Assembly: GCF_900101995.1 (NCBI RefSeq)
Contig: NZ_FNAS01000001.1
Location: 248,001-312,000, forward strand
Source of the DNA: Riemerella columbipharyngis
GTDB lineage: Bacteria > Bacteroidota > Bacteroidia > Flavobacteriales > Weeksellaceae
Direction of reading: 5' to 3'
DNA: 64,000 nucleotides
The stretch's first letter is position 1. Every line of letters begins with the position of its first letter. Below, in pieces: positions 8,828 to 17,482 of this stretch. The translations under genes were made by a program, and so were the position numbers. The notes under the pieces are model-generated. The model saw only the letters and a program-made list of their open reading frames with translations, had not been told where the DNA came from and did no database searches.

Positions 8828-9658
8828 ATGAAGAAACAGTTACTTTTTTTAAGTATTGCCGTCTCTTCATTGATGTACTCGCAGAAAGTTATTTTCTCTC
8901 AGGACTTCAATGATACAAATAAGCTGGACGGCTGGGGGTTATTAGACCGAGATCGAGATGGAAACGATTGGGAAATTGCTTTTGGTAGTGATTATGCAGA
9001 GTCTTTAGGCTGGGACAATGAAGATGGAAATATGATCATTACATATGGATATCAACAATTTCCCGGTGTACAAGGACCTGTAGATCCTGATAATTTGATT
9101 TTAAGTCCGGCAATTGAAATTCCAGCAGAAGGGAAATCTACGCTTACATTTAAAATTGGAACGATTACTTCTCAGATAAGTGATATTAATTATCAGCTTT
9201 TCATTATTGAAGATGGGCAGCCTTTTTATCCTACCCTTACCCCTGTAGAACAAAAGAACTTTACGGGTATAGAGGGAGCTACAACATCATCTATAGACCT
9301 TTCTGCCTATAAAGGGAAAACAATAAGGATATTTTGGAGAATGTATGATTCTTTTGCTCAGTATTTGTTGCTTCTTGATGATGTGAAGATTACACACGAG
9401 GAAGGTAATATGGGAGTGGATGAAACTATGCTTAATGGCAACGGCATTAGTATCTATCCTAACCCTGTGAGTACTACCCTTAATATAAAAGGTATTAAAG
9501 GGGATTCCCAGTATTCGGTTTACAATGCTCAAGGAGAGCAAGTCCTAAGTGGTAGCAAGCAAGAAGAAATCAATGTAGAGAAATTGCCGCAAGGTGTTTA
9601 TGTTCTTGTTGTAAAAGCTAATGATACTACGAAATCATTCAAATTCATCAAAAAATAA
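8828..9658 (+). CDS. Secreted T9SS-sorted protein with a choice-of-anchor/cleaved-adhesin-like domain
   Basis: A 276-residue exported protein. Residues 1-19 form a signal peptide (basic start, hydrophobic core, cleavage after MYSQ or similar). Residues about 23-195 form a beta-rich jelly-roll-like region with FSQDFND, DNLILSPAIEI and LLLDDVKI, the pattern of cleaved-adhesin or choice-of-anchor J domains. Residues about 208-276 are a type A type IX secretion sorting domain: ISIYPNPVSTTLNI, then GVYVLVVK and a basic C-terminus. It should therefore be secreted and tethered or released by the PorU sortase system. The metalloprotease gene starts 5 bases downstream. Ligand unknown. Confidence 0.88.
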   Translation: MKKQLLFLSIAVSSLMYSQKVIFSQDFNDTNKLDGWGLLDRDRDGNDWEIAFGSDYAESLGWDNEDGNMIITYGYQQFPGVQGPVDPDNLILSPAIEIPAEGKSTLTFKIGTITSQISDINYQLFIIEDGQPFYPTLTPVEQKNFTGIEGATTSSIDLSAYKGKTIRIFWRMYDSFAQYLLLLDDVKITHEEGNMGVDETMLNGNGISIYPNPVSTTLNIKGIKGDSQYSVYNAQGEQVLSGSKQEEINVEKLPQGVYVLVVKANDTTKSFKFIKK

Positions 9659-9663
9659 AAGCA

Positions 9664-12471
9664 ATGAAAAAAATATATACATTACTTCTCGTACTCTTGT
9701 TTTCCGTATTCTATTCTCAATCTTATTGGAAAAGAGTCTCTGGGAAGAAAACATTTAGCCTTGGTGCTGAACAAACGCGTCCGGAGGATTTATACTATAG
9801 ATTAGATGTTAAAGGAATGATGAATTCTTTAGAGTCTTCTAATACTTCCGTTAAAGAATCTTCTACAGGTAAAACCGAAAAACTTATAGAAGTACCTTTA
9901 ATGAACGGGAAAATAGAAACCTTCAGAGTAATGAGTCTTCCTGTAATGGAGGGATCTCTTGCCCAAAAATACAAACTAATGTCTTTTACCGGAGTTTCTG
10001 TAAATGACCCTTATGTCACTATTAGAATGAGCTTGTCTCCTAATAAGTTCCAATCTACAATACTAAACAGGGGGACCTACGAGTTTATAGATGGTATAAT
10101 GGGAGATAAAACCCTATATAGAGTTCATTATAAAACCAATAAAACGAAAGGAGATAAACCTTTTGAATGTACTACCGATGAAAATGAAGAGGCAAAGAAG
10201 AATATTAACAAGCTTTTCAAAAGAGGAAAAATATCGCCTTTAAATAAAATCTCTGCCGTATCTAAAGATTATATTGCCTCCGACACTATATACAGAACTT
10301 ATAAAATAGCATTTTCTGTTACAGGGGAATATACGCAATTTTTTGGAGGAAAGGAAGCAGCATTGGAACAGATAAATGCTACGCTTACTCGTGTCAATAG
10401 TGTTTATGAAAAAGATTTGGCAATACATTTGGTAATGGTAGATGCACCTCAACTTATCTATGAAGATCCTGCGACAGACCCTTATTCAGATGCTAAAGAT
10501 GGAGCTAGAGGAGCTTGGAATGCAGAGCTTCAAAAAACATTAACTGAAAAATTAGGCGAAGATAAATATGATTTAGGACATCTTTTAGGAGCTTCAGGAG
10601 GTGGAGGAAATGCGGGATGTATAGGCTGTGTATGTATAAGCCCTACCGTAAAAGAACCATTAGGAAAAGGTTCTGGATTTACTTCTCCGGCGAATCAAAA
10701 GCCTTATGGTGATGAGTTTGATATTGATTATGTAGCTCACGAAATAGGACATCAGCTTGGTGCAAATCATACATTTACCTATAGAATAGAAAGTACTTCA
10801 GCTCAAATAGAACCAGGATCTGGTAGTACTATTATGGGGTATGCTGGTATTACGGATTCTAATGTTCAGGAGCACTCAGATCCATACTTTTCTGTGGCAA
10901 GTTTACGTCAAATAAAAAACAACAAGAATATAGATAAATGTGGAACTTCCAGTACTATTAATGAAAATACCCCTCCAGTAATAGAAAAATTACCAAGCTA
11001 TAGTATTCCTAAAGGAACAGCATTTGTCTTAAAAGCAAAGGCTACAGATGTAGAAAACGATCCACTTACTTATACTTGGGAAGAAAATGATTTGGCATAT
11101 GATAAAATCACAAATGTTTCTGATCAAGAGCTGTATGGTCCAAACTTTAGATCTATTTTACCTTCTAATAATCCGGTAAGATATTTCCCAGCTTTGGAAT
11201 CTGTTATGGATGGAAAATTAGTAAACATAGATGGCTGGGAAACGGTATCCAATGTCGCTCGTGATATGAAATTTTCCGTAGTGGTAAGGGATAATAATCC
11301 AGACCCGTCTAAACAGCAAATGTCTTATGCTACTCAGAAAATATCTGTAAAAGAAGATGGTCCGTTTGCTGTAACCAACAAATATATGGCTTACACATCA
11401 GACAATAAGATAACATGGGATGTTGCTAATACTAATAATTCGCCTTACAATGTCGCTAATGTAAAAATAGATTATACTACTGATAAAGGGAAAACATGGA
11501 CAACCATTGTGGAAAGTACACCGAATAACGGTAGCTATGATTATAATTTCCCGGAAGACAAAATATCTGAAAATGTTCAAGTAAGAGTATCTTCAATAGG
11601 TAATGTTTTCTATGCTGTAAGTACTCCTCTGGAAGTCGTAAAACCGAAAGAATGTGATGGCAATGCACCTAAAGTATTTGTAGAAGTAAATGATGCTGGA
11701 AACCTTGTAATCACTTGGCAAAAGGGTAAAGCGGAATCCTATGTTATCAGATATAAATTAAAATCTGATAGTGAATGGACAGAAATAACACCTGTAAGCA
11801 ACGATGAAAATACTTATATGATTAGTGGGTTGAAAGACAGCGTACCTTATGAAGTACAATTGGCTGAAGTTTGTTCAGATGGTACTCAAGGGGCGTTTTC
11901 AGAATCAAAAGAGTTCACAATCCTTCCTTTTGTTTATTGTGACTTGGCTGCTAACAGTACGGAGTTTGAATATATCTCTAATGTCAAAATCATAGACAGT
12001 GATGGTAATATTATTTTAGATAATACTTCTAGCAATAATAATAAAGGATACAATACTTATACTACTGATGATTCTAAATTAGTAGCCCTTAAGAAAGGTT
12101 CTAAGGATAACAAAATAAGCATCACTATCTCTTATCCTGGGGAAGAAGATTATTACGAAACATTAAGTGCTTGGATAGATTTTAACGGAGATGGTGTAAT
12201 GAGTGAAGACGAGAGAATCGTAGAATCTTTCATTCCGGATCCTTCTAATGGAAATGTTAAAACTGTAATAGAAACATACAAATTCGATGTTCCGGATAAC
12301 AGCTATATAGGAAAGAGAGGTTTAAGACTCCGAGTGGCACTAAAAGTAGGGCCTTCTATCCACTCTGTTTCGTCGTCATCTTGCGATGGAGCACTCAAAG
12401 GTTCTCTATATACTACAAGTCTTTATAGATATGGAGAAGTAGAGGATTACAAAGTGAATATCGAAAAGTAA
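9664..12471 (+). CDS. Secreted reprolysin-like zinc metalloprotease with Fn3 and GEVED domains
   Basis: A 935-residue exported endopeptidase. Residues 1-18 are a signal peptide; 20-200 look like a propeptide; about 205-430 is an M12B-like catalytic domain with HEIGHQLGANH (zinc ligands His359, His363, His369; general base Glu360) and a Met-turn at Met391 (STIMGYAG). Cysteines cluster at 319-324. Beta-sandwich repeats follow, then an Fn3-like domain (about 665-755) and a C-terminal GEVED domain ending in GEVEDYKVNIEK. Similar proteins usually carry a T9SS sorting tail after GEVED; this one stops at the GEVED domain. It is co-oriented with the T9SS protein upstream and is followed by a strong terminator. 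Confidence 0.92.
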   Translation: MKKIYTLLLVLLFSVFYSQSYWKRVSGKKTFSLGAEQTRPEDLYYRLDVKGMMNSLESSNTSVKESSTGKTEKLIEVPLMNGKIETFRVMSLPVMEGSLAQKYKLMSFTGVSVNDPYVTIRMSLSPNKFQSTILNRGTYEFIDGIMGDKTLYRVHYKTNKTKGDKPFECTTDENEEAKKNINKLFKRGKISPLNKISAVSKDYIASDTIYRTYKIAFSVTGEYTQFFGGKEAALEQINATLTRVNSVYEKDLAIHLVMVDAPQLIYEDPATDPYSDAKDGARGAWNAELQKTLTEKLGEDKYDLGHLLGASGGGGNAGCIGCVCISPTVKEPLGKGSGFTSPANQKPYGDEFDIDYVAHEIGHQLGANHTFTYRIESTSAQIEPGSGSTIMGYAGITDSNVQEHSDPYFSVASLRQIKNNKNIDKCGTSSTINENTPPVIEKLPSYSIPKGTAFVLKAKATDVENDPLTYTWEENDLAYDKITNVSDQELYGPNFRSILPSNNPVRYFPALESVMDGKLVNIDGWETVSNVARDMKFSVVVRDNNPDPSKQQMSYATQKISVKEDGPFAVTNKYMAYTSDNKITWDVANTNNSPYNVANVKIDYTTDKGKTWTTIVESTPNNGSYDYNFPEDKISENVQVRVSSIGNVFYAVSTPLEVVKPKECDGNAPKVFVEVNDAGNLVITWQKGKAESYVIRYKLKSDSEWTEITPVSNDENTYMISGLKDSVPYEVQLAEVCSDGTQGAFSESKEFTILPFVYCDLAANSTEFEYISNVKIIDSDGNIILDNTSSNNNKGYNTYTTDDSKLVALKKGSKDNKISITISYPGEEDYYETLSAWIDFNGDGVMSEDERIVESFIPDPSNGNVKTVIETYKFDVPDNSYIGKRGLRLRVALKVGPSIHSVSSSSCDGALKGSLYTTSLYRYGEVEDYKVNIEK

Positions 12472-12500
12472 ATCTTTATTTTACGAGATAATACTTAATA

Positions 12501-12548
12501 ATAGTATTCTGAAAGGGGAGAATTCCTATTCGGAATACTATTTTTTTT
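12501..12548 (+). terminator. Rho-independent terminator after the metalloprotease gene
   Basis: A 13-base stem (12501-12513 pairing with 12529-12541, one G-T wobble) with a 15-base loop and eight T residues at 12541-12548. It ends the 8828-12471 unit. Confidence 0.9.
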
Positions 12549-12616
12549 AGCATTAAATCAAGAAAAAAGAATGCCTGACTTACCTCTTAATTTCTTATGG
12601 AATAAACAGTTCAGAA

Positions 12617-13387
12617 TTAGATATTTACTTCAAGTCCATCGAAAGCCAAGTGTATAGGTGCAGGAAGCGAGGCTTCTACCTGCCGATGAAATCCCAGTTC
12701 GTAGCTGATGTGGGTAAGATATGATTTTTGGGGTGAGAGTTCTTTCATTAGTTCTATTATTTCTGGGAGAATATAATGCGAATGATGCGGTTTCTCTGCT
12801 CTTAGACAATTGATAACCAATAAATCCATATTCTTGATTTTTTCTTTCTCTTCGTCAGCGATTTTGCTTGCATCGGTGATATAGGCTAATTTGTCATTGA
12901 TTTTATATCCTAAAATAGGGAGTTTTCCGTGCATTACTTTTATCGGCTCTATCGTGTTTTGTCCTATCTGGAAAGGTTTATCCTCTATAATGTTAATGCA
13001 GAATGTAGGAGCTCCGGGATAGGGATTTTCCGAAAAGGCATAAGGAAATTTGGTTTTAATGGCATCAGCTACTCTGCTTTGGCAGTAGATAGGCATTGAG
13101 TTTTCTTTTCGGAAAATGATGGGGCGGGTATCGTCCAGACCGATGATATGGTCGTTATGCTCGTGGGTGATAAGGACGGCATCCACATTTTTTTCATTAT
13201 TAAGGAGCATCTGCATACGAAAATCCGGACCACAGTCAATTAAAATTTTTTTATGGTCGTCTGTGGTAATGATTGCTGATGTCCTAAGTCTTTTATCCTT
13301 AGGGTCTTCGGATAGACAAACAGGGTGTGAGGAGCCGATTACGGGAATGCCTTGAGAGGTTCCTGTCCCTAAAAATTTAATCTTCAT
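12617..13387 (-). CDS. Metallo-beta-lactamase-fold hydrolase, PhnP/RNase Z-like
   Basis: A 256-residue protein of the MBL fold, which hydrolyses phosphodiesters or related esters with a dinuclear metal centre. The signature THEHNDH gives His75, His77, Asp79 and His80; GTGTSQGIP at 8-16 and DCGPDFR at 51-57 are typical of the PhnP/RNase Z branch, and HGKLPILGY and ITDASKI follow. Cyclic-phosphate phosphodiesterase activity is known for PhnP, but no phn genes are nearby, so the substrate is unknown. It is transcribed divergently from the 13435 operon, with a 47-base gap. Confidence 0.88.
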   Translation of the reverse strand: MKIKFLGTGTSQGIPVIGSSHPVCLSEDPKDKRLRTSAIITTDDHKKILIDCGPDFRMQMLLNNEKNVDAVLITHEHNDHIIGLDDTRPIIFRKENSMPIYCQSRVADAIKTKFPYAFSENPYPGAPTFCINIIEDKPFQIGQNTIEPIKVMHGKLPILGYKINDKLAYITDASKIADEEKEKIKNMDLLVINCLRAEKPHHSHYILPEIIELMKELSPQKSYLTHISYELGFHRQVEASLPAPIHLAFDGLEVNI

Positions 13388-13434
13388 TTTTCAGTTTTCA
13401 ATCTTTTTGGTAAATTTACAAAAATTTCAATAAG

Positions 13435-14862
13435 ATGCAGGATGTAATGAGAATTTTATCCCCAAAGCAAAAAGCTTTGGCTATCAATCTGGACCCCCAT
13501 ATCTATGGTACTTTTGCAGAAATAGGAGCAGGACAGGAAACGGTACGCCATTTTTTTCGTGCCGGCGGATCTTCGCATACTATTGCAAAGGCAATGTCTG
13601 CATATGATAAAGATGTGAGTAATGCCATCTATGGGAAGGAAGAAAAAAATAGGTTTGTGACCCAAAACAGGCTTAAAAAGATGCTTAAACATGAGGTAAG
13701 CCTTATAGAAGAGCGTCTGGATAATACGGATACCCCCCATCGTAAATATTTTTCTTATGCGAATACAGTGGCTACTATTAACTATGATAAAACATTCAAG
13801 GGGCATGGCTGGGTAGGACTGATGTTTCAGCATGAAGCAAATGCAGAGTATAGTGAGGTTATCCTTCATATTTGCTTCAAAGAAAATGATTCTACACTTC
13901 AGCAAGAATCTTTGGGAAAGCTAGGGGTAAATCTTATTTATGGGGCTTTCTATCATTCTGATAATCCAAGGCGGCTTATCAGAAGCCTTTATGATGATAT
14001 CGCTATTGATAAGATAGAGATTGATATGATAGATTTCCAAGGTCCGGCATTTGAGTATGTAGATAATAGGTTGATGAGTCTTCAGCTGGTAAAGAAAGGA
14101 ATGACGGAGGCGGTTATCTTCAATTCTGAGGGTAAGAATATGCTGCCGGCGGATATTCTTTACAAAAAAAATGTATTCGCTGTACGGGGAAGTTTCAGAC
14201 CTGTTACTCTGGTTAATATAGATATGTTTGAAAACGGTTTGGACCTATTTATGAAAGATGCGGAAAGTACACCAGAGGATACGGTGGTTATTTTTGAAAT
14301 CACGACTTCCAATCTTAGTGCAAAAGGTAAAATAGACGAAAGGGATTTTTTGGATAGGGTAGATGTATTGGCAAAATTGGGCTATACAGTGATGATTTCC
14401 AACTTCTCTGAATATTACAGATTGGTAGATTATTTCTTTAATTATAACATCAAGAAACTGGGGATAGGTATGGGGGTTAATAATTTGTTGATGGTCTTTG
14501 ATGAAACTTATTATAAGAACCTTCCGGGGGGAATATTGGAGGCGTTTGGGAAATTCTTTAGGAATGATATGAGGGTGTATCTCTACCCATACAAAGATCC
14601 TGAAACTTCGGAATTTCTTGATTCTGAAAATCTTAAAGTAAATGAAAATCTTAAAGAATTGTACAAATACTTCAAACTGAATGATAGAATAGTGGATATC
14701 GTAAATCACAATCCTGCGTATTCAGAAATCTATTCGAGGGATATCCTTTCTAAAATAGTAAGATGTGAAAATGGGTGGGAAAACCAAGTGCCTGAGGGAG
14801 TTGCAGATATTATCAAAGAAAGAGGAATGTTTGGTTATAAAAAATCTATAGACTTATTGTAA
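13435..14862 (+). CDS. Conserved protein of unknown function, first gene of the gldFG operon
   Basis: A 475-residue soluble protein with no signal peptide or membrane helix that I cannot assign to a characterised enzyme. The N-terminus reads as a conserved block (LSPKQKALAINL, TFAEIGAGQETVRHFFRAGG, TIAKAMSAYDK), which looks well conserved in Bacteroidota from memory. The middle is alpha/beta with DMIDFQGP and VRGSFRPVTL, and the C-terminus is helical. I see no nucleotidyltransferase HxGH motif and no beta-barrel or plug region, so adenylyltransferase or TonB-receptor labels would not be supported. It heads a run of six same-strand genes with gaps of 2-21 bases that ends in gldG. Confidence 0.85.
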   Translation: MQDVMRILSPKQKALAINLDPHIYGTFAEIGAGQETVRHFFRAGGSSHTIAKAMSAYDKDVSNAIYGKEEKNRFVTQNRLKKMLKHEVSLIEERLDNTDTPHRKYFSYANTVATINYDKTFKGHGWVGLMFQHEANAEYSEVILHICFKENDSTLQQESLGKLGVNLIYGAFYHSDNPRRLIRSLYDDIAIDKIEIDMIDFQGPAFEYVDNRLMSLQLVKKGMTEAVIFNSEGKNMLPADILYKKNVFAVRGSFRPVTLVNIDMFENGLDLFMKDAESTPEDTVVIFEITTSNLSAKGKIDERDFLDRVDVLAKLGYTVMISNFSEYYRLVDYFFNYNIKKLGIGMGVNNLLMVFDETYYKNLPGGILEAFGKFFRNDMRVYLYPYKDPETSEFLDSENLKVNENLKELYKYFKLNDRIVDIVNHNPAYSEIYSRDILSKIVRCENGWENQVPEGVADIIKERGMFGYKKSIDLL

Positions 14863-14867
14863 AAAAT

Positions 14868-15320
14868 ATGAAAGAACTTAAGAATAAAATATCAACGATA
14901 ATACATAGCTCCCAAAATCAAAATACGGAGGCTAAACTTCAGAAAATATGTCAGCTTTTGGACGAAGAAATTTCTTATTATAACTGGACGGGGTTCTATT
15001 TCCGAAATGGAGATAAGGAAGAACTTGTTTTAGGTCCTTATGTAGGGGCAGAGACAGACCATACTGTAATTCCTTTCGGGAAAGGTATTTGTGGTCAGGT
15101 AGCAGTATCCAACGAAACTTTTGTAGTGCCTGATGTTTCGGAGCAAGACAATTACCTCTCTTGTTCCATTGCTACAAAAGCAGAAATCGTGGTGCCTATT
15201 ATCAAAGATGGAAAAAATATCGGACAGATAGATATTGATTCTCATAGCCTTAATCCTTTTACAGAGGAGGATAGACAGCTGTTGGAATGGATTTGTGCCG
15301 AAGTAGCAAAAATACTGTAA
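14868..15320 (+). CDS. GAF-domain protein, free methionine-R-sulfoxide reductase-like
   Basis: A 150-residue single GAF domain closely patterned on fRMsr (YebR/MsrC type), which reduces free methionine R-sulfoxide. Matching blocks are NWTGFYF (39-45), LVLGPYVG (53-60), IPFGKGICG (68-76), SCSIATKAEIVVP (98-110) and GQIDIDSH (119-126). The catalytic-region cysteine is Cys99 and a second conserved position is Cys75. The third cysteine of E. coli-type fRMsr, ten residues before Cys75, is His65 here, so the disulfide relay may differ. The gene starts 5 bases after the unknown gene upstream, implying co-translation. Activity is inferred. Confidence 0.85.
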   Translation: MKELKNKISTIIHSSQNQNTEAKLQKICQLLDEEISYYNWTGFYFRNGDKEELVLGPYVGAETDHTVIPFGKGICGQVAVSNETFVVPDVSEQDNYLSCSIATKAEIVVPIIKDGKNIGQIDIDSHSLNPFTEEDRQLLEWICAEVAKIL

Positions 15321-15340
15321 GAGCTAAATAAAAAGAGGAA

Positions 15341-16177
15341 ATGCCTGTCATCACACTTACTTCAGATTATGGATTGACAGACCACAGAGTGGCTTCTATC
15401 AAAGGGCGTATATTGTCTTTGGATATAGAAGCCAAAGTCGTGGATGTTACGCATAATATAAAGCCTTATGATATTAAACAGGCGGCATATATCGTGAGAA
15501 ATGCGTATCATTATTTCCCAAAAGGCTCGGTGCATATCATTTTTGTGGATAGTTTTTATCACAAAGATCGGAAGTTAATTCTTTATCAAGCAGACGGACA
15601 TTACTTTATAGCGGCGGATAATGGTATTTTGGGGCTTATATTTTACGATATTGTTCCCGAGAAGATTTTTGAGATTACCGTTAATAATCGTTTTGATGAT
15701 GAAGTGAAATTTACAGGTACGGATATTTTTGTTCCTGCGGCGGTCCACTTGCACAAAGGAGGTCTTCCTGAGGTAATAGGGCGTCCATACAAAGAGCCGA
15801 AGGAAGTTTCTGCAATGAGACCGGTCTATAACGAAACAGGAAAAATGATTATAGGAAAAGTGATTTATATTGATAATTTTGACAATGCCGTTACCAATAT
15901 CAGCCGTAATTTTTTTGAAAAAATAAAGATTCCTTTCTCTCGGTTTTGTATCAAGTCTCGGGGGTATAAAATTACAGAAATTTATAATCACTATACCGAA
16001 ATGATTTCTGACTGGAGTGAAGAGAAAAAATATCAAGGAAATAAAGCCTACGGTATATTCAATGATGAAAATCTTATAGAGATAGCCATCTACAAAAGCG
16101 ATGGAAATAGCGGTGCCAATAATTTATTGGGGCTACATATAGAAGAAACGGTTTATATTGAATTTTATAATGATTGA
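15341..16177 (+). CDS. SAM hydroxide adenosyltransferase (DUF62 family)
   Basis: A 278-residue member of the fluorinase/chlorinase-like superfamily. Most bacterial members split S-adenosylmethionine with water to adenosine and methionine rather than halogenating it. The N-terminal signature is clear: TLTSDYGLTD (5-14), VVDVTHNIKPYD (33-44) and VHIIFVD (54-60), with GTDIFVPAAVHL in the middle and IGKVIYIDNFDNAVTNI starting the C-terminal domain. The last bases overlap the possible TTG start of the next gene. Why it sits among gliding genes is not evident. Confidence 0.93.
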   Translation: MPVITLTSDYGLTDHRVASIKGRILSLDIEAKVVDVTHNIKPYDIKQAAYIVRNAYHYFPKGSVHIIFVDSFYHKDRKLILYQADGHYFIAADNGILGLIFYDIVPEKIFEITVNNRFDDEVKFTGTDIFVPAAVHLHKGGLPEVIGRPYKEPKEVSAMRPVYNETGKMIIGKVIYIDNFDNAVTNISRNFFEKIKIPFSRFCIKSRGYKITEIYNHYTEMISDWSEEKKYQGNKAYGIFNDENLIEIAIYKSDGNSGANNLLGLHIEETVYIEFYND

Positions 16178-16179
16178 TT

Positions 16180-16725
16180 ATGGACTATCTTATCATAAAA
16201 TCATTACACATAATCTTTGTAGTCAGCTATTTTGCAGGAGTGTTTTATTTGGTAAGGCTTTTTGTTTATTATAAGGATACAGATATCTGTGAGGAGCCTA
16301 AAAAAACAATATTAAGGGAGCAATATCTCTTTATGATAAGGCGTTTGTGGAATATCATTACACTTCCGGCAGGCGTTCTTATGTTTATGTTTGGTGTAGC
16401 AATGATTACTTTGAATCCAGCTTTGCTAAAGATGCCTTGGTTTCATCTTAAGTTAACTTTTTTACTCGGATTGGGGGCATATCATTATTGGTGCTGGAAG
16501 AAAATTTTAGAGCTTAAAGCATTATGTGGTAGAGATTTACCATTGAGTAATATTAAACTAAGACAGGCTAATGAGATAGCTACTTTTATTTTGTTTTTAG
16601 TAGTCTTTACGGTAATTCTCAAAGGGTTGGCACTAATGTATTGGTGGCAATTGATTGTAGGATTTATCGTTATTGTAACAGTCATTATGCTGACGGTAAA
16701 GATGGTTAATAAAAATAAAAAATAA
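16180..16725 (+). CDS. hemJ: Protoporphyrinogen IX oxidase, HemJ family
   Basis: A small multi-helix membrane protein (181 residues) of the HemJ/UPF0093 family, which oxidises protoporphyrinogen IX to protoporphyrin IX in haem synthesis. Signature elements are KSLHIIFVVSYFAGVFYLVRLFVYY near the N-terminus (conserved His and Arg) and MPWFHLKLTFLLGLGAYHYWC in the middle. I take the ATG at 16180, two bases after the stop of the upstream gene; a TTG at 16174 would give a 4-base overlap. CopD is the main alternative label, but the paired histidine segments favour HemJ. Confidence 0.88.
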   Translation: MDYLIIKSLHIIFVVSYFAGVFYLVRLFVYYKDTDICEEPKKTILREQYLFMIRRLWNIITLPAGVLMFMFGVAMITLNPALLKMPWFHLKLTFLLGLGAYHYWCWKKILELKALCGRDLPLSNIKLRQANEIATFILFLVVFTVILKGLALMYWWQLIVGFIVIVTVIMLTVKMVNKNKK

Positions 16726-16746
16726 CAACGGATTTATTTATAAAAA

Positions 16747-17475
16747 ATGATTTCTATACTGAAAAAAGAACTTTGGTCGTACTTAGGGAATTGGGGCATA
16801 TGGGTGATTATCGCGGCATTTAGCTTAATTAGTTCCTTGTTTCTTTTCTTTTTTGATAATGATTTTAATATTTTCGAGATAGGTACGGCATCTTTACAGA
16901 GTTTTTTCTTTTTGGCACCGTGGTTGCTTCTATTTATTATGCCGGCACTTGCGATGAAGACTTTAGCCGAGGAGCAGCAGTCCGGTACGCTGCAATGGCT
17001 GTTTTCACAGCCCGTAAAGACTTCGCAGATTGTTTTAGGTAAATATTTGTCGGTATGTATTATGGGGTTGTTTTGTTTGGTTCCTACCTTCGTTTACCTC
17101 TATACGATAGACACGCTGGGGGTAGTTCGGGGGAGTATAGATTTTGGAATGACATTGGGAAGCTATTTCGGACTGATAGTATTGATATGCAGCTATTCTG
17201 CAATAGGCATTTTTGCATCGTCTTTTGCTTCTAATCAAATTACGGCTTATCTCTTTGGTGTATTTATCAATTTTATTTTGTTCTATGGTATCCCTCAGTT
17301 GGCAAGTTACAAGCTGTTAGGCAGTGCGGACTATATCTTAGAAAATATAGGGTTTTATTACCACTTCAATGCCTTTACCATAGGGTTGATAGACACTCGA
17401 GATGTTTGCTATTTTCTACTCGTTATTTTGATTAGTTTAATTTTCGCTAATTTTTTCATTAACAAAAAGAAATAA
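16747..17475 (+). CDS. gldF: Gliding motility ABC transporter permease GldF
   Basis: A 242-residue ABC-2 type permease with about six membrane helices. The N-terminus MISILKKELWSYLGNWGIW, the segment TLAEEQQSGTLQWLFSQPVKTSQIVLGKY (about 75-103) and the terminal helices match GldF, which works with the ATPase GldA and with GldG in Bacteroidota gliding. gldG follows 7 bases downstream, which confirms the assignment. The ATPase gene gldA is not in the window. Gliding itself is not guaranteed: some non-gliding Flavobacteriia carry these genes. Confidence 0.94.
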   Translation: MISILKKELWSYLGNWGIWVIIAAFSLISSLFLFFFDNDFNIFEIGTASLQSFFFLAPWLLLFIMPALAMKTLAEEQQSGTLQWLFSQPVKTSQIVLGKYLSVCIMGLFCLVPTFVYLYTIDTLGVVRGSIDFGMTLGSYFGLIVLICSYSAIGIFASSFASNQITAYLFGVFINFILFYGIPQLASYKLLGSADYILENIGFYYHFNAFTIGLIDTRDVCYFLLVILISLIFANFFINKKK

Positions 17476-17482
17476 TCTTCTG

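Noticed and set aside
13435-14862. Labelling the unknown protein as a TonB-dependent receptor or nicotinate-nucleotide adenylyltransferase.
   Set aside because: No signal peptide, plug or barrel strands, and no HxGH nucleotidyltransferase motif are present.
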